A stretch of 44,754 nt of DNA from contig JAMDBA010000028.1 of NCBI GenBank assembly GCA_023484365.1, positions 1-44,754 of the forward strand, in the 5' to 3' direction. The notes below the pieces were generated by a model. It did no database searches, was not told the DNA's origin, and was given only the letters and a program-made list of their open reading frames with translations. Every line of letters starts with the position of its first letter. The stretch's first letter is position 1. A program made the translations under genes and the position numbers. This document shows positions 32,743 through 40,463 of this stretch, in pieces. The DNA is from Patescibacteria group bacterium. Its GTDB lineage: Bacteria > Patescibacteria > Paceibacteria > UBA6257 > 2-01-FULL-56-20.

Positions 32743-32771
32743 TTATATTATAAATCATTTAAAGCCGTCAA
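32743..32771 (-). promoter_or_regulatory. Probable pilus cluster promoter
   Basis: On the minus strand TTGACG (32766-32771) is followed by ATATAA at a 17-bp spacing. A consensus TATAAT (32747-32752) also lies here, but only 13 bases from TTGACG. Transcription would begin near 32736, upstream of ATG 32695. Confidence 0.45.
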
Positions 32772-33023
32772 GAAATCTCTGCTGTGGATAAGTTTACCAT
32801 TCCATCTTTTCAACACAAGCACCGCTCAGCAGGAAATATTCGTCATTGTCCCTACCGTCATTTATTGAACCGAAAGACGAATTTTATTTGAAAAGATGAG
32901 GGGTTTGTCACTCCCATCTTTTAAGCATTAAACACCTCGGCGGCTCCACCCCGCTTAGAAATTCAGTCAAATTATTGAGTATTCCCTAGTCTGTGAGCAA
33001 ACCCGCCTCCGGCTTATTCTTAT
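32759..33023 (-). other. Region upstream of pilA with two related hairpin-forming repeats
   Basis: No gene is visible. On the minus strand two degenerate direct repeats occur about 119 bases apart, each a GC-rich GAGGTG/GAGCGGTG part leading to GCTT...TTAAAAGATGG or GTGTTGAAAAGATGG (plus-strand anchors CCATCTTTT at 32792-32800 and 32911-32919). The upstream AAAAGATG can pair with CATCTTTT 16 bases on (plus 32893-32920). This may be a structured upstream control region or a decayed repeat element. Confidence 0.4.
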
Positions 33024-33716
33024 CTAATTAAACGCCTTTCTAAAACTTCTAACGGGGTCCACCTCAATTTTTAGCAGTTTTCCCTCGGGATTTTTAAACT
33101 TCAGAGAATAAGAATGAAGCATTAAGCGGTTGAAATTAGTATTTTTGGAGCCGTAAAGTTTGTCGCCTAAAACCGGATTGCCAATGCTTTTTAAATGGAC
33201 TCTTATCTGGTGAGTGCGGCCGGTTTTCGGCGTCACTTCAAGCAAAGAAATTTTTCCTTCCGGCGTTTCTTCGGTTTTAATCACGCGATAGTAAGTCGTT
33301 GCCGGTTTTATCATTTTACCTCCGTAAACAGTATGCTTCACTGTCCCCGCCTTTAAACCAATCGGCTTATCAATCACCCCTTTTTTTTCTTTTGGTTCTC
33401 CGGAAACCCAAGCCAAATAAGTTTTTTTAATTTGGCGTGACTGAAAAAGATTTTTCAAATAATCAAAAGTTTTTTGGTTTTTGGCGACCAGCATCAAGCC
33501 GGAAGTTTCTTTATCCAAACGGTGAACGATGCCAGGCCGTTCGGACGAATCCCCCACCCCTTTTACTTCCGGATATTTTTTTAGGAGCCAATCAGCCAGA
33601 GTTTCTTCTCCGGCTGACTTTGAATTATTGTTGTGGTGAACCAAAAGACCTGCTGGCTTGTTTATCGCCAAAATATTTTTGTCTTCATACACTACAACCG
33701 GCTGTTCCTGCTTCAT
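33024..33716 (-). CDS. RluA/RluD family 23S rRNA pseudouridine synthase
   Basis: This 230-residue enzyme has the RluA-family active site HRLDKETSGLMLVAK with the catalytic Asp, early VVYEDKNILAINKPAGLLVH, RHQIRVH-type motif GRTHQIRVHLKSIGNPVLGD, and LMLHSYSLKF. It lacks the N-terminal S4 domain of full RluD and is therefore shorter (230 against about 320). The rRNA target cannot be told from sequence. It lies five bases past the nucleoside phosphorylase-like gene. Confidence 0.92.
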   Translation of the reverse strand: MKQEQPVVVYEDKNILAINKPAGLLVHHNNNSKSAGEETLADWLLKKYPEVKGVGDSSERPGIVHRLDKETSGLMLVAKNQKTFDYLKNLFQSRQIKKTYLAWVSGEPKEKKGVIDKPIGLKAGTVKHTVYGGKMIKPATTYYRVIKTEETPEGKISLLEVTPKTGRTHQIRVHLKSIGNPVLGDKLYGSKNTNFNRLMLHSYSLKFKNPEGKLLKIEVDPVRSFRKAFN

Positions 33717-33721
33717 GGCAA

Positions 33722-34519
33722 CTAGCGGCGGGATTTTTTATTTTTTCCAAACTTTTCGGCGACTTCAAAAGCAAGATCAACTATCATTTTCCGGGCTTTC
33801 TTTTTTTCTTCCAGCTCTTTTTCGCTTACGTCGCTTAAAAGTTTCCCGCCGCCAACATGGTCGGAATGATGAAGAATAGAAATACTTTTAACTTTATTTA
33901 CCCGGGCAATAGAGAAAACAACCGCCGACTCCAAATCAACGCCGATAAATTTTTCGCGCTGCCATTTTTTTATCCTGGAATTGGTTTGCCCCAGCATCGT
34001 TGAAACGGTTTTAATGTTTCCGGTAATGTAAGGTATTTTATTTTTATTTAAATATTTGCCAAGCCATTTTGTAACTTCTTTATCCGGCTTAACTAATCGC
34101 CGTGATTTTCCCATAAAATAATAACTGGTGCCGTCAGCCCGATAAGCCGCGCTGGGAATAAAAATTTTTCCGACAGGGATTTTCTTTTTTGTCAGCCCTC
34201 CGAAATGCCCTAAAAGAATAATCAGCCTCGCTCCCAGCTTTATAAAATGTTGAGCCTGATCGCCGGAAAAAGCGCCGCCATAAGCATGGGTAACGGCGAT
34301 ATTCATTCCTTTGTACTTGCCGGAAAAAGCATGAGGAGAAATCGGTTTAATATCTTTAAGGCGATCTTGGAAATGAGCCAGCAGGAAATCGGTTACCAGC
34401 CAGTAGCCCTCTTCCCTGATGCTTTTAAAAATCCCCCAAACTATTACAACGTCAGGTTTCTCGGCGGGACTAATCTGCCACCAATCCTGCCATTTTTTCT
34501 CCGATAATTCCCTGTACAT
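33722..34519 (-). CDS. Nucleoside phosphorylase family protein
   Basis: This 265-residue protein has the PNP/UDP phosphorylase fold signatures: VTHAYGGAFSGDQAQHFIKLGA (phosphate and core strands), KIFIPSAAYRADGTSYYFM, and the base/ribose-binding GVDLESAVVFSIA near residue 195. Family members cleave nucleosides with phosphate. Substrate (purine or pyrimidine nucleoside, or other) is not evident. CPR bacteria lack nucleotide synthesis pathways, so salvage is a reasonable role, by inference. Confidence 0.8.
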   Translation of the reverse strand: MYRELSEKKWQDWWQISPAEKPDVVIVWGIFKSIREEGYWLVTDFLLAHFQDRLKDIKPISPHAFSGKYKGMNIAVTHAYGGAFSGDQAQHFIKLGARLIILLGHFGGLTKKKIPVGKIFIPSAAYRADGTSYYFMGKSRRLVKPDKEVTKWLGKYLNKNKIPYITGNIKTVSTMLGQTNSRIKKWQREKFIGVDLESAVVFSIARVNKVKSISILHHSDHVGGGKLLSDVSEKELEEKKKARKMIVDLAFEVAEKFGKNKKSRR

Positions 34520-34568
34520 AATAAAAATAATTTAAAATCAAAAACTCAAAATCATAATAACTCCTATG

Positions 34569-35885
34569 TTAGTGTAGCAAATTTTTATCTTTAAAATAAT
34601 CCAAAAGCGCGCTGATTTTGACTCGTTCCTGCTTCATAGAGTCTCTTTCTCTGATGGTAACGTCGTTATCTTTCAGACTATCAAAGTCAACCGTTATGCA
34701 AAACGGCGTGCCGATTTCGTCTTGAGAATAATATCTTTTTCCTATATTGCCCCTGTCGTCCCAAGCGACATAAAAATATTTCTTTAAGTCGCCGTGAATT
34801 TTTTTTGCTAAATTAACTAATTCCGGCTTATTGTGAAGCAGCGGAAAAACAGCGGCTTTATAGGGCGCCATATTCGGCTTAAGTTTAAGGATTTTTCTGT
34901 CGCCGTCTTCTTCATAAGCTTCGGCTAAAATAGCCAAGAGCGTCCTGTCTACGCCAAACGTCGGTTCAATTACGTGAGGAATATATTTCTTGCCGGTTTT
35001 ATCATCAAGATATTCCATATTAACCCCCGAGTATTTTTGGTGGTTTGAGAGATCATAATCGGTGCGGTAAGCGATAGCCCAAAGCTCGTCTTGACCAAAA
35101 GGAAATTCATATTCCATGTCAATTGTTCTTTTTGAATAAAAAGCGCGCTCGCTGTCAGGAATTTCATGATCAAAAAGTTTATCGCGTTTCAATCCGATTA
35201 TATCCATAAAGTTATGGATATAATCTACCCATTCCTCAAAAATTTTTCCCCAATCACTTTCCGGAGAAATAAAGTATTCAATTTCCATCTGTTCAAATTC
35301 CAGCGTGCGAAAAATAAAATTTCCAGTCGTCACTTCGTTTCTAAAAGATTTTCCGATTTGCCCTACGCCAAAGGGAATCTTACGGGCGGTGGAAGAGATA
35401 ATGTTTTTGTAATCGGTGAATATTGCTTGAGCCGTTTCGGGACGAAGATAAGTAGTGATTCCCTCTTCTTCAACCGGACCGATGGTGGTTTTAAACATCC
35501 CGCTAAAAAGCTTGGCCTCGGTAAATTCGCCGCCGCAATCAGGGCATTTTGAGGGATCTTTAAGTTTGTCGGGACGAAAACGATGATGACATCTTTTGCA
35601 TTCAACAAGAGCGTCTTTAAAATTTTTAACGTGCCCGCTCGCCTCCCAAACTTTCGGACTTAAAAGTATCCCGCCGTCAATACCGACCATGTCATCGCGC
35701 TGATGAATAAAATAATTCCACCATTCTTTTTTGATATTATTTTTAAGCTCAACTCCCAGCGGGCCATAATCGTAAGTACTGGCGAGACCTCCGTAAATTT
35801 CCGATCCCGGATAAACAAATCCCCGTCTTTTCGCCAAAGAAACTATTTTTTCCATATTAGTTTTTATTTTATTATTTTTATCCAT
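34569..35885 (-). CDS. glyS: Glycyl-tRNA synthetase (homodimeric type)
   Basis: This 438-residue class II synthetase of the alpha-2 type (eukaryote/Mycoplasma-like, not the alpha-2/beta-2 form) has GFVYPGSEIYGGLASTYDYGPLG at the start, a zinc-type insert CKRCHHRF...CPDCGG, TYLRPETAQAIFTDYKN, and FRNEVTTGNFIFRTLEFEQME (motif 2). HVIEPTFGVDRTLLAIL is motif 3, and an anticodon-binding domain ends the chain. It starts one gene downstream of the anchored Ig-like protein (10 bp). Confidence 0.95.
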   Translation of the reverse strand: MDKNNKIKTNMEKIVSLAKRRGFVYPGSEIYGGLASTYDYGPLGVELKNNIKKEWWNYFIHQRDDMVGIDGGILLSPKVWEASGHVKNFKDALVECKRCHHRFRPDKLKDPSKCPDCGGEFTEAKLFSGMFKTTIGPVEEEGITTYLRPETAQAIFTDYKNIISSTARKIPFGVGQIGKSFRNEVTTGNFIFRTLEFEQMEIEYFISPESDWGKIFEEWVDYIHNFMDIIGLKRDKLFDHEIPDSERAFYSKRTIDMEYEFPFGQDELWAIAYRTDYDLSNHQKYSGVNMEYLDDKTGKKYIPHVIEPTFGVDRTLLAILAEAYEEDGDRKILKLKPNMAPYKAAVFPLLHNKPELVNLAKKIHGDLKKYFYVAWDDRGNIGKRYYSQDEIGTPFCITVDFDSLKDNDVTIRERDSMKQERVKISALLDYFKDKNLLH

Positions 35886-35895
35886 TTTATTGAGA

Positions 35896-37686
35896 TTATT
35901 GAGTAACTATTCCTTGCTGACTGGCAATTGTCGGATCGCTTAATAAAGAAGTGCTAATAGCATCAGCCGAAGCGCTTAGCTGCGTATTGGTAAAATCGTC
36001 AGTCGCTGTTAAAGTAACCGGGCCGACAAGGGGAGCGGCGTTGCTTAATTGGGTTATCGCCGGCATGTCTTTTATTTGGAATATAGCTTCAACCGGCGGG
36101 GAAATCACACCGGTAGTAGCCGGAATATTGTCTATTTGCCAGGTTATTGTGTTGCTATTTGGATCATACACGGGTTGGCTGGCTATACTGCTCTTTACCG
36201 TCCCCGTCCAAGTAACGTTAGCGGCCAAAGCAGCCTGAATTTTAATATTAGAAACGTCAGTTGCGTAATTAGTGATCAGCCAATGAACTGTATATTCCGT
36301 TGATTGGTTAACTTTAGGAGGAAATGGACCGCTGTTTAGTATTCCGGAAGCGGCGTCACGGAAATAGCCTTCGGAAGCAATGCTTATTTGTCCTTGTATC
36401 GGCGTATCCAGTTCGGCTAAACCAATTGTTTGACTTGTGTTGCTATTAGGCAAAACCGTTTGCGACGCTATTTTAGCTTTTAATTTTAATGAAAAATTCT
36501 TATCGCTTATCATCCGGATAGGATAGCTACTTTTGGTGTTGATGATCAAGTTTACCGAACCTTCCTGGTTGGGCGCGACAGACGCCAGCTCCGGAAGATT
36601 AGAGGCGTTCCAGGTGAAAGTCTGAGTTAAGCCGTTAAAATAACCGTTAGTCTGGACGGAAGCAAAATCATATAAATCGCCCGTTAAGGCAGCGGTGATA
36701 ATGGCGTTTTGGAAAGCAAACGAAGAGTTGTTTTTATATGTTATCGTATAATTCAAATTATCTGAAAGCTTGGAGACGTAGTTCGGATTGTCGTTAAGGC
36801 TTATTGAAACGGATAAGGGCGAAGAAGTTATGGCTAACTGAATTTTTTGGCTGTCTATCTGGTAGTTTTGATTGTTAACTTGAGTATTGGTGTTGGCATC
36901 TATTTCAAAAAACGACTGGTCGGGGCCAACGATAGATCCGGTAATCGTGAAACTTGAACTTGTTCCCGGCGCCAAAGAATTAAGATTCCAAACGTTATTG
37001 CCGCTTGATGGTTTAATGCTGCTTGTTCCAAAGTTATAAGCAGACGGATAAACAAGCGCCAAAGAAACTCCGGAAAGAGTTTGGCTTGTATTATTCTTAT
37101 AGTTTACGGTTAAATCAAAATTTTCACCGCTGACAATATTTTGCGGAGCGGATAAGCTTACGCTGACAACCGGGTCTAAGATGCTTATATCAACAGACGA
37201 TTGGCGTTCAAAATGGTTTATTGTTGTCTGGAGCAGGTCGTAAGACAAAGACGCTTGAATTTTTTTAAGCGATTGCGCTCCGTTTAAGGCGATTAAATTA
37301 TAGGTAGCATTGCCTATGCTTCCCGGTCCAAGATCGCCGATTGATTTTTGCTCAACCCTTTGACCGTTATTAGAATCAAGGAAATAAATCCCGTCAGGCA
37401 AGATCAGGGATAAGCTGGCGTTTTTTAAAACAAGATTGGAGTTGTTAAAGTAATTTACCGTCAATTGGAAACTCTGGCCCAAGTAAGCTTTCGTGTCGCC
37501 GGAAAATTCAATCCCCACGCCTTGATTGATAATCGAATTTTGATAATAAAAATAAAAATTAACAGCGGTAATCGCCAGAGCGATTATAAACGCGAAAATA
37601 ACGCCGGCGATTATCCATTTTTTCCGGCTTGGTTTTTGCTGGGCTTTGATTGTTATTTCGTTTTTCCAGGGCGAATTATCAGCCAT
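35896..37686 (-). CDS. Single-pass membrane protein with repeated DUF11/CARDB-like Ig domains
   Basis: This 596-residue protein has a cytoplasmic start of about 24 residues with KPSRKK before a membrane helix (about 25-48), then external Ig-like repeats, each opening with a strand of the type YLGQSFQLTVNYFNNSN or VSGENFDLTVNYKNNTS and ending in SLALVYPSAYNFG-like loops. At least four such units are visible. Such proteins are wall-less envelope stalks or adhesins in CPR; the role is inferred. It lies between recO and glyS. Confidence 0.65.
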   Translation of the reverse strand: MADNSPWKNEITIKAQQKPSRKKWIIAGVIFAFIIALAITAVNFYFYYQNSIINQGVGIEFSGDTKAYLGQSFQLTVNYFNNSNLVLKNASLSLILPDGIYFLDSNNGQRVEQKSIGDLGPGSIGNATYNLIALNGAQSLKKIQASLSYDLLQTTINHFERQSSVDISILDPVVSVSLSAPQNIVSGENFDLTVNYKNNTSQTLSGVSLALVYPSAYNFGTSSIKPSSGNNVWNLNSLAPGTSSSFTITGSIVGPDQSFFEIDANTNTQVNNQNYQIDSQKIQLAITSSPLSVSISLNDNPNYVSKLSDNLNYTITYKNNSSFAFQNAIITAALTGDLYDFASVQTNGYFNGLTQTFTWNASNLPELASVAPNQEGSVNLIINTKSSYPIRMISDKNFSLKLKAKIASQTVLPNSNTSQTIGLAELDTPIQGQISIASEGYFRDAASGILNSGPFPPKVNQSTEYTVHWLITNYATDVSNIKIQAALAANVTWTGTVKSSIASQPVYDPNSNTITWQIDNIPATTGVISPPVEAIFQIKDMPAITQLSNAAPLVGPVTLTATDDFTNTQLSASADAISTSLLSDPTIASQQGIVTQ

Positions 37687-37698
37687 ACTTATCTTATA

Positions 37699-38211
37699 TT
37701 ACAGCGGCGGTTGAAAATCCACAAATTTTAACCAATTAGAAGGATTAAAATTCAATGAGCATTTTTGACATAAAAAAATCTGATCGTCAATATTAAAAAA
37801 CCGGATATTTTTTTGACCGCAATTATGACAATTAGCAGCAGCCGGATCCCAGCCTAAAATTCTGATAGCTTCACGCCAATCAATATTTCCTTTATTTAAG
37901 ATTAACCAAATATTTTCATCCGGCTGATTTTCGGCGAGAATAAGGTCCAGCTTATCCAGATCGGCTATCATAATCGGAAGGCTGGCGATTTTCAAAGCTT
38001 CAATTATTTGCAGGCTATTTTTTTCAATTAGTCGCGCCTGAATTAAATTACCCGGCTCCAGATGAGCGGCAAGTTTTGAGGTTATTTTTTGAGCGCTTTT
38101 CGCTTTGGCGACCACTTTCCCAAAACTCTTGGTAAAAAGACTGACCGAATAATCTGCTTCATTAACAGGTTCTTTTCTTAAGACTATGGCTTCGCTAAAG
38201 TATTCAAACAT
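37699..38211 (-). CDS. recO: DNA repair protein RecO, short form
   Basis: This 170-residue protein has an N-terminal OB fold (FSEAIVLRKEPVNEADYSVSL FTKSFGKV region), a short helical core, and a zinc finger CHNCGQKNIRF...FLCQKC (about 128-151). RecO usually has about 230-250 residues; here the helical middle is reduced. RecO mediates annealing and RecA loading with RecF/RecR. Start ATG 38211. Confidence 0.85.
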   Translation of the reverse strand: MFEYFSEAIVLRKEPVNEADYSVSLFTKSFGKVVAKAKSAQKITSKLAAHLEPGNLIQARLIEKNSLQIIEALKIASLPIMIADLDKLDLILAENQPDENIWLILNKGNIDWREAIRILGWDPAAANCHNCGQKNIRFFNIDDQIFLCQKCSLNFNPSNWLKFVDFQPPL

Positions 38212-38400
38212 ATTTTTATTTTATCAGATAAGAATGGCATTTAGAATATAGTATTTAGGATATAGAAGTTATAATACTATTTAAAATCAAAAAAATGCCC
38301 CTGGATTTCATCTAAAAAAATGAAAATTAATAATTAAAAATTGAAAAATTATTTATCTATCTGCTAAATTTTATATTTTAACATTTATACTTTTGCCGTA

Positions 38401-38429
38401 AAAAGTGCTATCTTTTAGATAGCGCTTTT
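38401..38429 (+). promoter_or_regulatory. Hairpin directly before a Shine-Dalgarno
   Basis: AAAAGTGCTATCT and AGATAGCGCTTTT form a 13-bp stem with a TTT loop (one T-G pair). The following AATAAGGAGGT is the Shine-Dalgarno of the 38445 gene. The stem ends with TTTT, so it could act as a terminator or attenuator as well as an mRNA leader stabiliser. The rest of 38212-38400 is AT-rich with a possible TTGAAA...TAAATT promoter at 38341-38369. Confidence 0.6.
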
Positions 38430-38444
38430 AATAAGGAGGTTTAT

Positions 38445-38753
38445 ATGGCTGAAGAGAAAATCTGCCCCCATGGTAATAAGATCGCTGTCAGCCGTCTTTA
38501 TGATCAAAGATCTCAAAAGCTAGAATTTATCAACGAAGGAATATATCGACATTTAAGATGCTGCGGCGAGCCAATGAAGAAAATAACCGTAAAGGCTACC
38601 TATAATTGCAATCCGCGCGACAATCAAAAAACGACTACCATAACGATAGCGGAATGCGACTGTTGTAAAAAACAAATTTCAGATTCAGACATCAATCCGA
38701 CAAAAAGATTTTTAGATTGGCTGCGCCAGAAATTTAGCCACAAAGATAAGTAA
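38445..38753 (+). CDS. Small Cys-rich protein, possible zinc ribbon
   Basis: This 102-residue protein has a strong Shine-Dalgarno (AAGGAGGT, 38433-38440). Cysteines are arranged as CPHG near residue 7, RCCGEPM near 39, and ECDCCKKQ near 80, suggesting two metal-binding knuckles. The C-terminus is basic (RFLDWLRQKFSHKDK). No family recognised. It is a single gene with its own leader hairpin and terminator, so probably expressed and regulated separately. Confidence 0.7.
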   Translation: MAEEKICPHGNKIAVSRLYDQRSQKLEFINEGIYRHLRCCGEPMKKITVKATYNCNPRDNQKTTTITIAECDCCKKQISDSDINPTKRFLDWLRQKFSHKDK

Positions 38754-38761
38754 GAAAAAAT

Positions 38762-38792
38762 AATCCCGTCTGTTTACAGACGGGATTTTTCT
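38762..38792 (+). terminator. Intrinsic terminator
   Basis: AATCCCGTCTGT / ACAGACGGGATT forms a 12-bp perfect stem with a TT apex and a T-run. It begins nine bases after the stop of the Cys-rich protein gene. Confidence 0.92.
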
Positions 38793-38887
38793 TATAAGTC
38801 TTTTACAAAAATCCGAAAATGTGGCGGAGTCGCGCATATAACAATTTTAAGTTTTTCTTTTGCGGGAAATTTAGTATTACCCTGGTG

Positions 38888-39469
38888 CTATTCTTTATCA
38901 ATCCTTTTAGAGGATGCATACCAGAAAGCGGCTCCTGCCAGTAGAACCTCTATAAACATTCCAGCATAATCCGGCCCCTTTGTTACCGTGTAGTCGCCAA
39001 CACAATCCCTGCCGTCATATGTCTGCTCGTACTGAGTGCATTCATAATGATATTTAGTCGTATAGGATATGAAGGCGCTAGCCAAGAGTATTCCAGCGAT
39101 TGCTCCAACAACTGCACGATTGAAGTAGTCGTTCGTCAAAGAATCTATTTTTAAATTAGATCCCCACCTAAGCAATATAAACCAAATCAATGTCGGTATG
39201 ATGATGAGATACGCTAAACGAACAATGATTCCGTATGGATCTATTGGGCCCCAAATGAGCAACGTAAATGCTACCAGCGCCACAATGAGGTTACGATTTG
39301 CGCTACTCAGTCCGATATTGATTGGTTGTTTTTTTCTCTTCCCTCGTTCATGTGTTAATGGGTAATAATAAATCTCCGATATTTCTCTATGACTAAAAAT
39401 TTTCTCCCGCAAAATTAAAATATGGTTTGAGCAATGCTTAGTATTGCTTCGCCTCCCCAATGAGAGCAA
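38888..39469 (-). CDS. Membrane protein with external Cys loop, unknown
   Basis: The frame starts at TTG 39469, giving up to 193 residues; there is no internal ATG that spares the helices, so the true start is uncertain. Four hydrophobic segments are visible (LIVALVAFTLLIWGPI, LAYLIIIPTLIWFILL, AVVGAIAGILLASAFISY, AGMFIEVLLAGAAFWYA), with a loop YHYECTQYEQTYDGRDCVGDY between the third and fourth that carries two Cys. No family recognised. Neighbours are unrelated. Confidence 0.5.
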   Translation of the reverse strand: MLSLGRRSNTKHCSNHILILREKIFSHREISEIYYYPLTHERGKRKKQPINIGLSSANRNLIVALVAFTLLIWGPIDPYGIIVRLAYLIIIPTLIWFILLRWGSNLKIDSLTNDYFNRAVVGAIAGILLASAFISYTTKYHYECTQYEQTYDGRDCVGDYTVTKGPDYAGMFIEVLLAGAAFWYASSKRIDKE

Positions 39470-39486
39470 AATTAAGTTCTATATGA

Positions 39487-39759
39487 TTAATTATACTTAT
39501 ATTTTATTTTTCTAAAAGTATCTCCGAGCTGGATTTTAAGCTCGCCGTGGCCTTTACCTCCTTTCAGAAAGATCTCGCGGCGCTTAGCGTCGCGTGGGCT
39601 AATGTACGCTTCGTAATACACGAGTTTGAGCGGCCTGCGATTTTTAGTGGATATTATATATCCATGATTATGTTTTTCTATTCGTTTTTTTAGATCAGAA
39701 GCAGATCCGATATATAATTTGCCGTCTTTATCGCTGTGTAGAATATAGACGTAATACAT
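39487..39759 (-). CDS. GIY-YIG domain endonuclease-like protein (UPF0213/YhbQ type)
   Basis: This 90-residue protein has YYVYILHSDKDGKLYIGSA (GIY-YIG as VYIL...LYIGS), DLKKRIEKHNHG with the catalytic Arg, and LVYYEAYISPRDAKRREIFLKG with Glu. This is the stand-alone YhbQ-like type, thought to act on DNA nicks or replication structures, not a homing enzyme. Part of the coding region (39576-39594) forms one of three 19-base hairpins with a CGCTTAGCG core; two more lie just upstream. Confidence 0.85.
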   Translation of the reverse strand: MYYVYILHSDKDGKLYIGSASDLKKRIEKHNHGYIISTKNRRPLKLVYYEAYISPRDAKRREIFLKGGKGHGELKIQLGDTFRKIKYKYN

Positions 39760-39787
39760 ATTTATTTATGATTTTTAAGAATTACGG

Positions 39788-39827
39788 TGAGACGCTTAGC
39801 GTCTCAATCACAACGCTTAGCGTTGTG
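39788..39827. repeat. Pair of 19-base hairpins with CGCTTAGCG core
   Basis: TGAGACGCTTAGCGTCTCA (39788-39806) and CACAACGCTTAGCGTTGTG (39809-39827) share the central nine bases, while their five-base arms differ but remain complementary. A third unit, 39576-39594, is inside the GIY-YIG gene (arms CGCGG/TCGCG). They abut the tRNA-Tyr-linked element. Confidence 0.6.
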
Positions 39828-39968
39828 CACAGGGTGGGAGTCGCCTCCGCCCAAGGCGGACCATCTTCTGGAGGGCGCGACTAATTTTTTTGCCGTCGCG
39901 AAAAAAATTGTCTGGGCACCGCCTCATTCAAATTTACTGGTGTAAATTTTAACTCTGGCGTTCGACTC
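39825..39968 (-). repeat. tRNA-linked structured element, copy B (beside tRNA-Tyr)
   Basis: Read on the minus strand from tRNA-Tyr: GAGTCGAAC (39960-39968), the exact complement of this tRNA's T-arm (40046-40054); a hairpin AAATTTAC/GTAAATTT; the core GAGGCGGTGCCCAGAC (39910-39925); GCGACGGC (39892-39899) and GTCGC (39877-39881); a hairpin TCCGCC/GGCGGA; then a 19-bp exact copy of the tRNA 3' end (39825-39843 = 40033-40051). Copy A at 1324-1441 has the same order, with stem sequences changed but pairing kept. Here a terminator separates the tRNA from the element. Confidence 0.75.
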
Positions 39969-39988
39969 TCGCAACTTAAGAATATCAG

Positions 39989-40027
39989 ATAAAAATACAA
40001 GCGCCAATAAATTGACGCCTGTATTTT
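39989..40027 (-). terminator. Terminator downstream of tRNA-Tyr
   Basis: On the minus strand AAAATACAGGCGTCAAT pairs with ATTGGCGCTTGTATTTT (two G-U pairs) and ends in a T-run. It closes the transcript carrying tRNA-Tyr. Confidence 0.8.
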
Positions 40028-40030
40028 AAC

Positions 40031-40117
40031 TGGTGCACAGGGTGGGAGTCGAACCCACGCGGGCACATGTCCAACGGTTTTACAGACCGCCCCCGGCCCC
40101 TACGGGACTACCTGTGC
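40031..40117 (-). tRNA. tRNA-Tyr(GUA)
   Basis: The acceptor is GCACAGG / CCTGTGC with encoded CCA (40031-40033). The anticodon stem CGGT/ACCG has loop CTGTAAA, giving GTA. A long class II variable arm is present, and the T-arm is GTGGG TTCGACT CCCAC. Its 3' end is duplicated at 39825-39843. Confidence 0.93.
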
Positions 40118-40121
40118 TTAT

Positions 40122-40463
40122 TTATTTAACTTCAATATTATTATTCTCTGAATTTTGGGTTCCTTTTGTCAAATGATCCAAACTCTTAGCGTCTTTTTCT
40201 TCTTTTGCTTTAACGCGGCCAAGGAAAGAGTTGATGCTATTATCAATCTTAAGAGTCCAAATTTTAGCGCGCCTTAAAAATTTTTCCAGATATTTATTCA
40301 GAACAAGGTCAATTTTTTCGGGAATTTCTGAACGGGCCATGCGTTCCAAAAAATTTATTTTAACCGTTTCTTTTTCGTCTATTCTGGGCAAAGCGGCAGC
40401 CAAAAGATAGGTTATGACACCGAGGGCGAGCATTAAAATTATCGTTAAAATAAATTCCAGCAT
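40122..40463 (-). CDS. Small membrane-anchored protein of the rpsB-tsf operon, unknown
   Basis: This 113-residue protein has one N-terminal helix (LEFILTIILMLALGVITYLLAAAL), then a charged, helical cytoplasmic or external part (INFLERMARSEIPEKIDLVL, FLRRAKIWTLKIDNSINSFLGRVKAKEEK). The ATG immediately follows the tsf stop, so it is co-transcribed with rpsB-tsf, and tRNA-Tyr follows within five bases. No named family. Confidence 0.7.
   Translation of the reverse strand: MLEFILTIILMLALGVITYLLAAALPRIDEKETVKINFLERMARSEIPEKIDLVLNKYLEKFLRRAKIWTLKIDNSINSFLGRVKAKEEKDAKSLDHLTKGTQNSENNNIEVK

Noticed and set aside
33024..33060. C-terminal VDPVRSFRKAF of the pseudouridine synthase as a translated repeat insertion
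   Set aside because: The TCTAACGGGG motif is there, but the peptide fits the normal P-x-x-F end of the family.
39487..39759. GIY-YIG protein as a homing endonuclease of a tRNA intron
   Set aside because: It is the short stand-alone YhbQ-like type, and the tRNAs here show no interrupted anticodon loops or group I core.
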